Notes: generated by a model not told the origin, from the letters alone. Counted from the stretch's first letter, positions 17,739 to 27,350 are shown. The stretch: 64,000 bases of DNA from Pseudomonas helvetica (GCF_039908645.1 NZ_CP150917.1:1956501-2020500), one strand, 5' to 3'. Numbers and translations are program-made.

Positions 17739-18697
17739 CGGGCACTGCAGTTGAAAAGCCGAGAATCGGCATTATCGGCACCGGAGCAATCGGTGGCTTT
17801 TACGGTGTGATGCTGGCGCGGGCCGGGTTCGATGTGCACTTTCTGTTGCGCAGCGAGTTTTCAGCGGTCGCTGAGTGCGGCCTGCAACTCAACAGCGCGC
17901 CCTATGGTGCATTGACCTTGAATCCGGTTCAGGCGTATTCGTCGGCCGACGATATGCCGCTGTGCGACTGGTTGCTGGTCGGCGCGAAAACCACCAGCAA
18001 CGCCGAGCTTGCACCGGCGATCATCAAGGCCGCGGCGCCGGGGGCGAAGGTCCTGTTGCTGCAAAATGGCCTGGATGTCGAAGACAGCCTGCGCGATCTG
18101 TTACCCGACTCACTGCACTTGTTGGGTGGGCTGTGCTTTATCTGCGTGCATCGTTCGGGGCCCGGAGTGATCGAACATCAGGCACTCGGTGCGGTGAACG
18201 TGGGTTATCACAGCGGACCGGCGCTTGATGACGAGACGGCGCGTCAGGCGATTGTCGAGCAAGGGGCAGGGTTGTTTCGTACCGCCGGTCTTGAATCGCA
18301 GGCGATGAGCAACCTTCAGCAGGCGCGCTGGCAAAAACTGGTCTGGAATGTTCCTTACAACGGTTTATCGGTCTTGCTCGGCGCGAGCACGACACCGCTG
18401 ATGACTGATGACAGCAGCCGTGAACTGATTCAGGCATTGATGGCCGAAGTGGTGAAGGGCGCACTTGCCTGTGGCCACAGCATGCCGCCGGGGTATGCCG
18501 AGCACCTGTTCAAGGTCACCGAAAAAATGCCCGACTACTGGCCGAGCATGTACCACGACTACCAGCATAAACGGCCACTGGAACTGGCTGCGATTTATGC
18601 GCGGCCACTGGCAGCCGCCAAGGCCGCCGGTTGCGAGTTGCCGAAAATCGAGGCCTTGTATCAGGCCCTGGATTTTATCGATCGGCATAACGGTTAA
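17735..18697 (+). CDS. Ketopantoate reductase family protein (PanE/ApbA-like)
   Basis: The product is 320 residues. The N-terminal Rossmann fold IGIIGTGAIGGFYGVMLARAGFDVHFLLRS is typical of NADPH-binding PanE/ApbA proteins. The central catalytic Lys motif is WQKLVWNVPYNGLS, and the C-terminal helical domain contains the Glu-containing YHDYQHKRPLEL. PanE reduces 2-dehydropantoate to pantoate. Pseudomonas often carries several paralogues, so the true substrate is open. GAGGAG (17724-17729) and the ATGA overlap with the thioredoxin-like gene support the start. Confidence 0.85.
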   Translation: MTGTAVEKPRIGIIGTGAIGGFYGVMLARAGFDVHFLLRSEFSAVAECGLQLNSAPYGALTLNPVQAYSSADDMPLCDWLLVGAKTTSNAELAPAIIKAAAPGAKVLLLQNGLDVEDSLRDLLPDSLHLLGGLCFICVHRSGPGVIEHQALGAVNVGYHSGPALDDETARQAIVEQGAGLFRTAGLESQAMSNLQQARWQKLVWNVPYNGLSVLLGASTTPLMTDDSSRELIQALMAEVVKGALACGHSMPPGYAEHLFKVTEKMPDYWPSMYHDYQHKRPLELAAIYARPLAAAKAAGCELPKIEALYQALDFIDRHNG

Positions 18698-18721
18698 GTC
18701 GTTTCACCTGGGGGGAGCAGC

Positions 18722-19627
18722 ATGGCAAAAGGGATAGGCGATAAATTGGTGCTGGCGATTTCTTCGCGAGCGCTGTTCGATCTGAGCGAAAGCCACAAGC
18801 TCTATCTGGCGAGTGGCGTCGAGGCTTATCGGCAGTATCAGATCGAGCACGAAGACGAAATCCTCGAGCCGGGTGATGCGTTCCCTCTGGTGCAAAAACT
18901 GTTGAACCTCAATACCAGCCTCGGTCGGTCGCGGGTCGAGGTGGTGCTGGTGTCACGCAATAGTGCAGACACCGGTTTGCGAGTCTTCAACTCGATTCAC
19001 CATTACGGGCTGACGATTTCCCGCGCGGCGTTTGTCGGCGGGCGCAGTCCATATCCGTACCTGAAGGCCTTCGGCTGCGATCTGTTTCTCTCCACCCACG
19101 CCGATGACGTGCGCAGCGCACTCGATGCCGGCTTCGCCGCGGCGACGATTCTGTCCGGTGGTGCGAGCCGCGCCGCCAGCGAAGAGTTGCGCATCGCCTT
19201 CGATGGCGACGCCGTGCTGTTTTCCGATGAGTCGGAGCGGGTTTATCAGTCGGGTGGCCTCGAGGCCTTTCAGGCCAACGAGCGTGAAGCCGCTCGCGAG
19301 CCGTTGCGCGGAGGTCCGTTCAAAGGTTTTCTGGCCGCGCTCAATCTGTTGCAGCGCGAGTTTCCTGATGACAGTTGCCCGATCCGCACAGCACTGGTGA
19401 CCGCGCGTTCGGCACCGGCTCACGAGCGGGTAATCCGTACCTTGCGCGAGTGGGATATTCGACTCGACGAATCGCTGTTTCTCGGCGGGCTGGCGAAATC
19501 GGCGTTTCTTGAAGCCTTCGCCGCCGACGTTTTTTTCGACGACCAGGCAGGTCATTGCGAGTTGGCGCGTGAGGTGGTCGCCACCGGCCACGTCCCTCAC
19601 GGTGTCAGTAATGAACTGAAGATTTAA
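18722..19627 (+). CDS. 5'-nucleotidase, cytosolic NT5C1-like family
   Basis: The 301 residues resemble the family of mammalian cytosolic 5'-nucleotidase 1A/1B. Motifs include LVLAISSRALFDLSESH, VEVVLVSRNSADTGLRVFNSI, RAAFVGGRSPYPYLKAFGCDLFLS, IAFDGDAVLFSDESERVYQ and a late FLGGLAKSAFLEAFAADVFFDDQ. These are the HAD-like blocks with catalytic Asp in IAFDGD. It would hydrolyse nucleoside monophosphates in the cytoplasm. Start ATG 18722 follows a GGGGGAG site at 18711-18717. It is 24 bp after the reductase gene, so an operon is plausible. Confidence 0.85.
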   Translation: MAKGIGDKLVLAISSRALFDLSESHKLYLASGVEAYRQYQIEHEDEILEPGDAFPLVQKLLNLNTSLGRSRVEVVLVSRNSADTGLRVFNSIHHYGLTISRAAFVGGRSPYPYLKAFGCDLFLSTHADDVRSALDAGFAAATILSGGASRAASEELRIAFDGDAVLFSDESERVYQSGGLEAFQANEREAAREPLRGGPFKGFLAALNLLQREFPDDSCPIRTALVTARSAPAHERVIRTLREWDIRLDESLFLGGLAKSAFLEAFAADVFFDDQAGHCELAREVVATGHVPHGVSNELKI

Positions 19628-19720
19628 GCCCAACGTTCAATGCCTTGCGCAGAACGTCGTATCGCTGTGGCGCTGCTAAGCTGAATTAATCGCCGCCATC
19701 TTTGCATTCGAGGAGATCAA

Positions 19721-20221
19721 ATGATCCATTCGATGCTGTATGCCACTGACCTCGGCCTGTACGCACCCTTTGTGATGCAGCATGCGTTGGCATTGGCACG
19801 AACATTCAAAGCCGATCTGTATGTGGTGCACGCCGTTGAGCCTATGGGGCTTTTTGCCGAATCGGTGTTGCAGAGCTATCTCGATGAGCAAGCCTTGAAT
19901 GAATTTCACAGCCAGGGTTTGAACACGGTGATGGCCAATATCGAGCAGCGGGTATTCGACAGCTTTCGCGAAGAGTTGGGGGAGGGGCAGCAGGACCTGG
20001 AGCTGATTCAATCGGTCAGAGTATTTCAGGGTGACCCGTCGCAGGTCATTCTTGATCAGGCACAGAAACTCTCGGTGGATTTGTTGATCCTAGGAAGTCA
20101 CAGCCATGGGGCCGGTGGAGAAACACCGTTGGGACGGACTGCTGCGCGTGTGCTGCAGTTGTCGCACGTGCCGGTTTACCTGGTGCCATTGTCGCAGCGT
20201 CGGCGTCACGGCGATATTTAA
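19721..20221 (+). CDS. Universal stress protein (UspA family)
   Basis: The product is 166 residues. It starts MIHSMLYATDLGLYA and ends with the nucleotide-binding pattern DLLILGSHSHGAGGETPLGRTAARVLQLSHVPVYLVP, the G-2x-G-9x-G-S/T type of the ATP-binding UspA subgroup. It is a cytoplasmic stress protein, usually dimeric. GAGGAG (19709-19714) precedes the ATG. It is a single gene between the 5'-nucleotidase gene and cysB. Confidence 0.9.
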   Translation: MIHSMLYATDLGLYAPFVMQHALALARTFKADLYVVHAVEPMGLFAESVLQSYLDEQALNEFHSQGLNTVMANIEQRVFDSFREELGEGQQDLELIQSVRVFQGDPSQVILDQAQKLSVDLLILGSHSHGAGGETPLGRTAARVLQLSHVPVYLVPLSQRRRHGDI

Positions 20222-20325
20222 GGCGAGAATGCTGGCCTTTTGATGAAAAAGTTCTAGATTTATTCTTCAAACCATTAATATAGTTATATACCGTCGCTGA
20301 TGCCCGTGGCGTCTATCTGCTTTGA

Positions 20326-21309
<984 letters not shown>

Positions 21310-21314
21310 ACTGA

Positions 21315-21797
21315 CTAGACGACCTCGGTGACAGCGAACTGTTGCCGAGTGCCCGCCACCACGATCTCCACCTCATCGCCCTCGAACTTGCCCAGCAAAC
21401 TTTTGCCCAGCGGTGAGCGCGGGGTGATGACGGTAATCAGTTGCCCCACCAGATCAACCTTCAAGCCGGCCGCATCGGGCGCCAGGAACAGCCACTGTTC
21501 GCGCCCCTTTTCGTCTTCCAGGCCCAACAGCGCACCGACTTCAATCCCGCGCTGGTCGTCATAAGCGCGCAATGTCAGGTTCTGGCACAGTGCCAGTGAC
21601 TGGCGGATTTCCTCCACCCGTTTGGCCTGTCCAGCTGCCAGATAAGACGCTTCCAGTCCCAGGGTGTCGTACTTGTTCTCGGCGATGTTTTCTTCGTGAG
21701 TCGCGGTTTCGTATGCGGTTTGCGCTGCGCGCTCGGCGATGTCGAGATCGACCGCAAGCTTTTCCAGAATCAGTTGGTGGACCGTGTGTTTGTTCAT
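21315..21797 (-). CDS. GreA/GreB-family elongation factor homologue
   Basis: The product is 160 residues. An N-terminal coiled coil of about 75 residues carries a GreA-like tip (THEENIAENKYDT, about 34-46), which keeps acidic residues at the position of the GreA tip. The C-terminal domain is FKBP-like (VITPRSPLGKSLLGKFEGDEVEIVV). It differs from true GreA and from the greB at 8581. It may act in the RNA polymerase secondary channel, but whether it promotes cleavage or competes is unknown. It follows a membrane-protein gene 2 bp upstream, suggesting one operon. Confidence 0.8.
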   Translation of the reverse strand: MNKHTVHQLILEKLAVDLDIAERAAQTAYETATHEENIAENKYDTLGLEASYLAAGQAKRVEEIRQSLALCQNLTLRAYDDQRGIEVGALLGLEDEKGREQWLFLAPDAAGLKVDLVGQLITVITPRSPLGKSLLGKFEGDEVEIVVAGTRQQFAVTEVV

Positions 21798-21799
21798 GA

Positions 21800-22201
21800 T
21801 CAATCGCAGAATTGCTGGACGTTGGCGCGGCTTTTTTCGCTGGGGGCGGTTTGGTCTTGCTGCATCCAGAACTGGCATTTCGGGTTGGACAGGTTACGGG
21901 TATTGCTGCGTGCCTGATCGAGCGTTTGCTGTTGCGCCTGTTTGCGCAGGTTTTCCTTGTACTGCTCGAACATCTGATTCTCGGGTGCCGGTTCAACCGC
22001 CGCAGGCTTGGGTTGTGCTATTCGATGCGCCGCATCGGCAAGCGGGGCGAGTTGTTCGCTGAACAGCAGTTTCGACGCCAGCCAGCAGGTCAGCGCGATG
22101 GCCAAAAAACCCAGCCACAAACCCACGGCGATGCTGGCAATCAGTTGCAATGGGCTGAGTGTGATGGACACCGTGCGGCGAACGTGTGGACGGTAGGGCA
22201 T
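21800..22201 (-). CDS. Single-pass membrane protein, unknown
   Basis: The product is 133 residues. The N-terminus is basic (MPYRPHVRRTVSI). One strong membrane helix spans about residues 21-45 (LIASIAVGLWLGFLAIALTCWLA). A Gln/Ala-rich, probably periplasmic domain follows, ending with two cysteines (NPKCQF and QQFCD) that could form a disulfide. Start ATG 22201 is chosen over an upstream in-frame start because it immediately precedes the membrane anchor. It lies directly upstream of the GreA-like gene. No family recognised. Confidence 0.6.
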   Translation of the reverse strand: MPYRPHVRRTVSITLSPLQLIASIAVGLWLGFLAIALTCWLASKLLFSEQLAPLADAAHRIAQPKPAAVEPAPENQMFEQYKENLRKQAQQQTLDQARSNTRNLSNPKCQFWMQQDQTAPSEKSRANVQQFCD

Positions 22202-22323
22202 GGCTGCTTCCTGGCGAGGGTGGTGGGCTGCGGCGATTGTCGCATGAAGATTAATCGGCGTCGGCTCTTCTGCGCGCAACGATTTATGCGGACAATTAAG
22301 TTCTTTGCCCCACGGAGCCTGGA

Positions 22324-23457
22324 ATGAAAGTCGACTGGGATATTTTCTGCACGGTCGTCGACAACTACGGCGACATCGGCGTGACCTGGCGTCTGGCCCG
22401 ACAATTGGTGGCCGAACATCACTGCGCAGTACGGCTGTGGGTCGATGACCTGCGGGCCTTCGAGCGCTTGTGCCCGGAACTCGACATCAGTGCTGCCCGG
22501 CAGTGGCAGCAAGGCGTCGAGGTCTGCCATTGGCCGGCCGACTGGGCGCCGACAGAGGCCGCCGATGTGGTGATCGCTGCATTCGCCTGCCAGTTGCCGC
22601 ATGCCTATATGGAGGCAATGGCCGCGCGCGAAAAGACTCCGCTGTGGATGAACCTCGATTATTTGAGCGCCGAAGACTGGATCGTCGGCTGTCATGGCTT
22701 GCCGTCGGTGAAGTACAAACAGGTGCAGAAGTACTTCTTCTTCCCGGGGTTTCAGGCAGGTACCGGCGGTTTGCTGCGCGAGCGCGGGTTGCTGGAGCGG
22801 CGCGAGCAGTTTCAACACAGCACTGAGGCTCAGCGCGAATTCCTGCAAGGGCTGGGCGTCGATCGCGCCGAAGGTACGCGGCTGATTTCGTTATTCGCCT
22901 ACGAGAATGCCGGATTGGCCGATTGGCTGGACGTCATGGCGAGCGACGTTCATGGCACTCATCTGCTGGTACCCGAGGGCCGGATTCTGGGCGACGTCAA
23001 GCGCTGGCTGGGCGTTGAAGGGCTTGGTGTCGGCGCATTACAGGTGCGCGGGGCGTTGACCGTGCAGGTGTTGCCGTTCGTCCGACAGGATCAATATGAC
23101 CTGCTGCTGTGGTGTTGTGATTTCAATGCGGTGCGTGGAGAGGACTCGTTCGTCCGCGCGCAATGGGCGGCCCGGCCAATGCTGTGGCATATTTATCAAC
23201 AGGAAGAAGATGTCCACCTGGACAAACTCGAAGCCTTTCTGACGCTGTACACCGCAGGCCTTTCTCCGGCGGCAAAAGCCGCGCTCGTCGGATTATGGCG
23301 AGCCTGGAACACGGGCGCTGGAATGGCTCAGGCATGGGTTGCGACACAGGAACACTGGCCAGAACTGCAAAAGCACGCTCAGGCATGGTGTCTGGATCAG
23401 GCTTTGCAGGCCGATCTTGCCACGGCGCTGGTACAGTTTTATGTAAATTGGATATGA
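22324..23457 (+). CDS. earP: EF-P arginine rhamnosyltransferase EarP
   Basis: The product is 377 residues. The start MKVDWDIFCTVVDNYGDIGVTWRLARQL places Asp13 and Asp17 exactly as described for EarP. The C-terminal GT-B half has the donor-binding Glu region (AVRGEDSFVRAQWA). EarP transfers L-rhamnose from dTDP-rhamnose to Arg32 of elongation factor P. The next gene is efp, whose residue 32 is Arg, giving a complete enzyme-substrate pair. GGAGCCTGGA precedes the ATG. Confidence 0.97.
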   Translation: MKVDWDIFCTVVDNYGDIGVTWRLARQLVAEHHCAVRLWVDDLRAFERLCPELDISAARQWQQGVEVCHWPADWAPTEAADVVIAAFACQLPHAYMEAMAAREKTPLWMNLDYLSAEDWIVGCHGLPSVKYKQVQKYFFFPGFQAGTGGLLRERGLLERREQFQHSTEAQREFLQGLGVDRAEGTRLISLFAYENAGLADWLDVMASDVHGTHLLVPEGRILGDVKRWLGVEGLGVGALQVRGALTVQVLPFVRQDQYDLLLWCCDFNAVRGEDSFVRAQWAARPMLWHIYQQEEDVHLDKLEAFLTLYTAGLSPAAKAALVGLWRAWNTGAGMAQAWVATQEHWPELQKHAQAWCLDQALQADLATALVQFYVNWI

Positions 23458-23505
23458 TACGCGGCCTAGATTTTTGTAAATCCCATCCAAATTCGGATAT
23501 TCGCA

Positions 23506-24075
23506 ATGAAAACTGGTAAAGAACTGAAACCCGGTACGGTGATCCGTCTCGAAAACGACCCTTGGCTGGTTCAGAAAGCTGAATTCACCAAGTCCGGTCG
23601 TAACAGCGCGATCATGAAGACCAAGCTGAAAAACCTGCTGACCGGTTACAAGACCGAGATCGTTTACAGCGCTGACGACAAACTGGACGACGTAATCCTC
23701 GACCGCAAAGAAGCGACCCTGTCGTTCATCAGCGGCGACACCTACACGTTCATGGACACCACCGACTACACCATGTACGAGCTGAACGCTGAAGACATCG
23801 AAGCTGTTCTGCCTTTCGTTGAAGAAGGCATGACCGATGTTTGCGAAGCGATCTTCTTCGAAGAGCGTCTGGTTTCCGTAGAACTGCCGACCACTATCGT
23901 GCGTCAGGTTGACTACACCGAAGGTTCCGCTCGCGGCGACACTTCCGGCAAGGTGATGAAGCCTGCCAAACTGAAGAACGGTACCGAACTGTCGGTTGCC
24001 GACTTCATCGAAATCGGCGACATGATCGAGATCGATACCCGCGAAGGCGGTTCTTACAAAGGCCGCGCTAAATAA
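23506..24075 (+). CDS. efp: Translation elongation factor P
   Basis: The product is 189 residues in three beta-barrel domains. The modification loop reads KSGRN with Arg32, the rhamnosylated type and not the Lys type. EF-P binds between the P and E sites of the ribosome and rescues stalling at polyproline. The C-terminus [19 protein letters not shown] matches the family signature. It lies 48 bp after earP. A -10-like TATGAT at 23453-23458 could give a separate promoter. A terminator follows. Confidence 0.98.
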   Translation: MKTGKELKPGTVIRLENDPWLVQKAEFTKSGRNSAIMKTKLKNLLTGYKTEIVYSADDKLDDVILDRKEATLSFISGDTYTFMDTTDYTMYELNAEDIEAVLPFVEEGMTDVCEAIFFEERLVSVELPTTIVRQVDYTEGSARGDTSGKVMKPAKLKNGTELSVADFIEIGDMIEIDTREGGSYKGRAK

Positions 24076-24095
24076 GCGCAGTTTTTTGCAGGAAA

Positions 24096-24127
24096 GAAAA
24101 AGCCCGACCATCGAGTCGGGCTTTTTT
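24096..24127 (+). terminator. Terminator of efp
   Basis: AGCCCGAC (24101-24108) pairs with GTCGGGCT (24115-24122), with A-rich sequence before and six T after. Confidence 0.92.
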
Positions 24128-24152
24128 GTGCGCGTCTGTTGGGTGCGAACAC

Positions 24153-24572
24153 TCAGACAGTGACGTGCAGGCGAACGTCTACATTGCCGCGCGTGGCGTT
24201 GGAGTACGGGCAGACCTGGTGCGCGGCGTCGACCAGCGATTGCGCGTCGGCCTGTTCCAGGCCTGGCAGGCTGACGTGCAGGTCGATGTCGAGACCGAAA
24301 CCACCTGGAATCTGGCCAATGCCGACGTGAGCGGTGATCGAGGCATCATCAGGGATTTTGCGCTTGGTCTGGCTGGCGACGAATTTCAGTGCGCCAATGA
24401 AGCATGCGGAGTAACCGGCCGCGAACAGTTGCTCAGGGTTGGTCGCCGCACCGCCGGCACCGCCGAGTTCTTTTGGCGTGGCGAGCTTGACGTCGAGGAT
24501 GTTGTCGCTGGAAACGGCGCGACCATCACGGCCACCGGTAGCGGTTGCAACTGCGGTATAGAGAGTTTGCAT
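24153..24572 (-). CDS. ohr: Organic hydroperoxide resistance protein Ohr
   Basis: The product is 139 residues of the OsmC/Ohr fold. The reactive Cys57 lies in AAGYSACFIGAL and resolving Cys121 in VCPYSNATRGNVDV, both as in characterised Ohr. It reduces organic and fatty-acid hydroperoxides in the cytoplasm with dihydrolipoamide-linked recycling. Start ATG 24572. The gene for its regulator OhrR follows upstream on the same strand (24876-25337). A REP pair separates the two. Confidence 0.96.
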   Translation of the reverse strand: MQTLYTAVATATGGRDGRAVSSDNILDVKLATPKELGGAGGAATNPEQLFAAGYSACFIGALKFVASQTKRKIPDDASITAHVGIGQIPGGFGLDIDLHVSLPGLEQADAQSLVDAAHQVCPYSNATRGNVDVRLHVTV

Positions 24573-24653
24573 GGTATGGGCCTCGTTCGAATTTGATTTT
24601 GCGCTAAAGGTTTGCGCGCTAAGTAATTGCGAAATAAATGTAGCTCGCGAATG

Positions 24654-24675
24654 TTTTGCGCGCAAGATAATTTTT
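24654..24675 (-). promoter_or_regulatory. Candidate OhrR operator upstream of ohr
   Basis: TTTTGCGCGCAAGATAATTTTT lies 82-103 bp upstream of the ohr start. A close match, AATGCGCCAGATAATTTTT, occurs at 25386-25404 upstream of ohrR. Two related TTTGCGC-CTAA blocks lie at about 24598-24622. Sharing between the two promoters suggests a common operator. This is inference from comparison within the window. Confidence 0.4.
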
Positions 24676-24791
24676 AAAAATGTTTGTCGAAGGCAGACTG
24701 GCAAGTGGATACATGCGCCTGGAAGTATTGAGCTAGAGGTGCTGGCGGGGGATATGTGAGGAGAGAGATTTTTATCTCAAGGCAGCCGTCT

Positions 24792-24843
24792 TCGCGGGCA
24801 AGCCCTGCTCCTACAAACCTGTAGGAGCAGGGCTTGCCCGCGA
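24792..24843. repeat. Paired REP element (type A), short spacer
   Basis: Perfect 23-base arms (TCGCGGGCAAGCCCTGCTCC... at 24792-24814 and the complement at 24821-24843) flank only 6 bp. The element lies between ohr and ohrR. It could fold into a near-continuous hairpin in the ohrR transcript and act as a terminator or stabiliser. Confidence 0.92.
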
Positions 24844-24875
24844 TGAACGATGACGCGGTAGCTCAGGCAGCCCGC

Positions 24876-25337
24876 TCAGAGGCTCTCTTGCAGATGACTG
24901 CGCAGATTTTGCAGATCGGCCTGCAGTTTGCGCATTTGTTCCAGGGTCTGGCCGCTGGCGCCGAGGATGCACGGCGGAATCTCTCTGGCTTTTTCCCGCA
25001 GGGCGCGACCTTGTTCGGTCAGCTCGACAATCACCACGCGTTCATCTTCGCGGCTGCGGGTGCGGCTCAGCAGGCCTTCGGCTTCCAGGCGTTTGAGCAG
25101 TGGCGTCAGGGAGCCGGGATCGGTCAGCAGGCGCGTGCTGATTTCGCCGACGGTCAGCCCGTCGCGCTCCCACAGCACCATCATTGCCAGGTATTGCGGA
25201 TAGGTCAGGCCCAGTGCTTGCAACAAGGGTTTGTAGACCTTGGTCATCAGCAGTGAGGTTGAGTGCAGGGCAAAGCACAGCTGGTTATCCAGCAGCAGGT
25301 TGTCGCAGTTGTCCGGGGTGTTGCGTTGGGTGTTCAT
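24876..25337 (-). CDS. ohrR: MarR-type organic peroxide sensor OhrR
   Basis: The product is 153 residues. The sensing Cys21 lies in NQLCFALHS, the conserved OhrR position; Cys123 may form the intersubunit disulfide. The winged helix contains [40 protein letters not shown]. OhrR represses ohr and itself and is released when Cys is oxidised by organic peroxide. Start ATG 25337 has AAGG upstream; a start 21 or more bases upstream is less likely. A paralogue, OspR, is encoded at 39422. Confidence 0.93.
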   Translation of the reverse strand: MNTQRNTPDNCDNLLLDNQLCFALHSTSLLMTKVYKPLLQALGLTYPQYLAMMVLWERDGLTVGEISTRLLTDPGSLTPLLKRLEAEGLLSRTRSREDERVVIVELTEQGRALREKAREIPPCILGASGQTLEQMRKLQADLQNLRSHLQESL

Positions 25338-25385
25338 GTCTAAACCTTGATCATTCATCGTCATGAATTTAGCGGTCGAGTCTTT

Positions 25386-25404
25386 AATGCGCCAGATAAT
25401 TTTT
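25386..25404 (-). promoter_or_regulatory. Candidate OhrR operator upstream of ohrR
   Basis: AATGCGCCAGATAATTTTT matches the block at 24654-24675 upstream of ohr, differing by a one-base gap and a few positions. It lies in the 106-bp gap shared with the divergent TauE exporter gene, so it could affect both. Confidence 0.4.
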
Positions 25405-25443
25405 GGTTTAGGATGCGAGGCCTGATTTGAGAGGGAGTCGTCA

Positions 25444-26193
25444 GTGATTGAGTTAGTCATGTATCTGGTGCTCGGCGCTGCGCTGGGCACTGTCGGCGGT
25501 GTGTTCGGGATTGGCGGTGGTTTGATCGCGATTCCCGCGTTGGGCGTGTTGTTCGGTCTGGATCAGCAAATTGCCCAGGGCACGGCGCTGGTCATGGTGG
25601 TGCCTAACGTGATGCTGGCGCTGTGGCGCTATCATCAGCGCAATCGCATCGAACTGCGCCACGCATTGCCGCTGGCTTCGATGGGCTTCTGCTTTGCCTG
25701 GATCGGCTCGATCTGGGCGGTGGGCATTGATGCACAGCTGATGCGCATCGGTTTTGTAGCGTTCCTGATCGCCTTGTCGGCCTACAACTTGTTGCGCATG
25801 TTCATGGCCACTGCGCCGGCTGCCTCGCAGATGCGTTACTCGTGGCCTTGGCTGGGTGTGTTGGGCGCAGCTTCGGGGACCATGGGCGGGTTATTCGGCG
25901 TGGGCGGCGCGGTGGTGGCGACGCCGGTGCTCACCAGCCTGTTCGGCACCACGCAAGTGGTGGCTCAAGGGTTGTCATTGGCGCTGGCGTTGCCCAGCAC
26001 CGGCGTCACGCTGGTGACTTACGCGCTCCATCATCAAGTGAACTGGAGCATCGCACTGCCGATGGCCGTCGGCGGTTTGCTCAGCATCAGCTGGGGCGTG
26101 AAGATCGCCCACGCCATGCCGGAGCGTTTGCTGCGCGGGTTGTTCTGCGCCTTTCTGGTGCTCTGCGCGGTGATGCTCGCCTTTAAAGTTTGA
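25444..26193 (+). CDS. TauE/SafE family sulfite or anion exporter
   Basis: The 249-residue protein has about eight membrane helices in two repeated halves. Each begins with a glycine-rich motif: LGTVGGVFGIGGGLIAIPAL (about residues 13-32) and GTMGGLFGVGGAVVATPVL (about 145-163). The family exports sulfite, sulfoacetate or related anions; the substrate here is not evident. Start GTG 25444 has GAGGGAG upstream; ATG 25459 is an alternative. Its 3' end overlaps the convergent LysR gene by 11 bp. Confidence 0.88.
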   Translation: MIELVMYLVLGAALGTVGGVFGIGGGLIAIPALGVLFGLDQQIAQGTALVMVVPNVMLALWRYHQRNRIELRHALPLASMGFCFAWIGSIWAVGIDAQLMRIGFVAFLIALSAYNLLRMFMATAPAASQMRYSWPWLGVLGAASGTMGGLFGVGGAVVATPVLTSLFGTTQVVAQGLSLALALPSTGVTLVTYALHHQVNWSIALPMAVGGLLSISWGVKIAHAMPERLLRGLFCAFLVLCAVMLAFKV

Positions 26194-27073
26194 AGCCTTC
26201 GACAATGTGCTCCGCCAGGCATTCGGTGATGGGTGAAGGGTTGTTCAGGTTGCGCACCAGCATGATGCTGGCTTCGGGCAACAAGGGCAGGCCTTCAGCC
26301 TCGCCGAGGATGCGCATGTCCTGGGTGATCAGGCTTTCCAGTTGCGCGGTGACCGCCAGCCCGGCGCTGACCACCGCCATGATCGCCGACAGGCTCGAAC
26401 TGTTGTAGGCGATCCGGTACTCGCGCCCGGAAGCGTCTAGCGCATTGCAGGCCCAAAGCCTGCAAAAACAATCACTGTTGAACATCGCCAGAGGCAGCGG
26501 CGTCTGCTCGTTGGGGCTGAAGCACTGCGCCTGCGCCCAGACAAATCGTTCCTTGCGCAGCAGTTGGCCGATCTCGCTGCCGGGTTCACGGGTGACGATC
26601 GACAGGTCCAGGTCCTGACGCAGCAGTAACTGCTTGGATGACTCGCAATGGACCTCGATCTGGATCAGCGGATAGGCCTGGGCAAAGCGCGAGAGGATGC
26701 CCGGCAAGAAACGCATGACATAGTCATCCGGGGTGCCGATGCGCACCGTGCCGACCATGTGTGGCTCACGCAGGGTGTTGAACACTTCGCTGTGGAGTTT
26801 CAGGATCCGCCGGGCATAACCGAGCAACACCTGACCCTCGGCGGTCAGCTTCACCTGACGGCCGTCGCGCTGAAACAACTGGCGTTGCAGCACATCCTCT
26901 TCCAGCCGTTTCATCTGCATGCTCACCGCCGATTGCGTGCGATTGACCAGCTCGCCAGCGCGGGTGAAGCCACCCTGGTCGGCAATGGCAACGAAGGTAC
27001 GCAGGACTTCCGTATCGATACTCAGGTAGAGGCTCAATTCATCAATCTCCGAGATGTATTGCATAAGAAACAT
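26183..27073 (-). CDS. LysR-family transcriptional regulator
   Basis: The product is 296 residues. The N-terminal winged helix is LRTFVAIADQGGFTRAGELVNRTQSAVSMQMKRLEEDV. It is followed by a substrate-binding-type effector domain (VGTVRIGTPDDYVMRFLPGIL). The ligand is unknown. Both ATG 27073 and ATG 27064 are possible and neither has a strong ribosome site. It is divergent from the DUF1127 gene with a 58-bp gap, so that small gene is the natural candidate target. Convergent with the TauE gene, overlapping by 11 bp. Confidence 0.88.
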   Translation of the reverse strand: MFLMQYISEIDELSLYLSIDTEVLRTFVAIADQGGFTRAGELVNRTQSAVSMQMKRLEEDVLQRQLFQRDGRQVKLTAEGQVLLGYARRILKLHSEVFNTLREPHMVGTVRIGTPDDYVMRFLPGILSRFAQAYPLIQIEVHCESSKQLLLRQDLDLSIVTREPGSEIGQLLRKERFVWAQAQCFSPNEQTPLPLAMFNSDCFCRLWACNALDASGREYRIAYNSSSLSAIMAVVSAGLAVTAQLESLITQDMRILGEAEGLPLLPEASIMLVRNLNNPSPITECLAEHIVEGFKL

Positions 27074-27131
27074 TCGTTGGATTGATCTTAGCTCCGGCGC
27101 GAGACTTCAGTCATCTACAACGGAGGGCAAG

Positions 27132-27350
27132 ATGATGAAAGGTCAAAAAGGTTATGTGCTGGTTGGAAAGTTTCACGGGTTTTCCCTGGGCCATTGGCTG
27201 GAAAAAATCGTCCGCTGGCATGAACTTCATCGTGAGCGCGCTTTGCTGGCGAGCATGAGTGATGAGGCGCTCAAGGATATCGGTATCAGCCGCGCCGATG
27301 TCGAGCATGAAGTCGTCCGGCCATTCTGGGATGACCCGATGCACAAATGA
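27132..27350 (+). CDS. DUF1127 (YjiS-like) small protein
   Basis: The product is 72 residues. The C-terminal half has the DUF1127 pattern: RWHELHRERALLASMSDEALKDIGISRADVEHEV. Small DUF1127 proteins in other bacteria affect phosphate and carbon metabolism, sRNA turnover and colony traits; a role here cannot be assigned. GGAGGG at 27122-27127 precedes ATG 27132 (ATG 27135 also possible). It is divergent from the LysR gene, which may control it. Confidence 0.85.
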   Translation: MMKGQKGYVLVGKFHGFSLGHWLEKIVRWHELHRERALLASMSDEALKDIGISRADVEHEVVRPFWDDPMHK

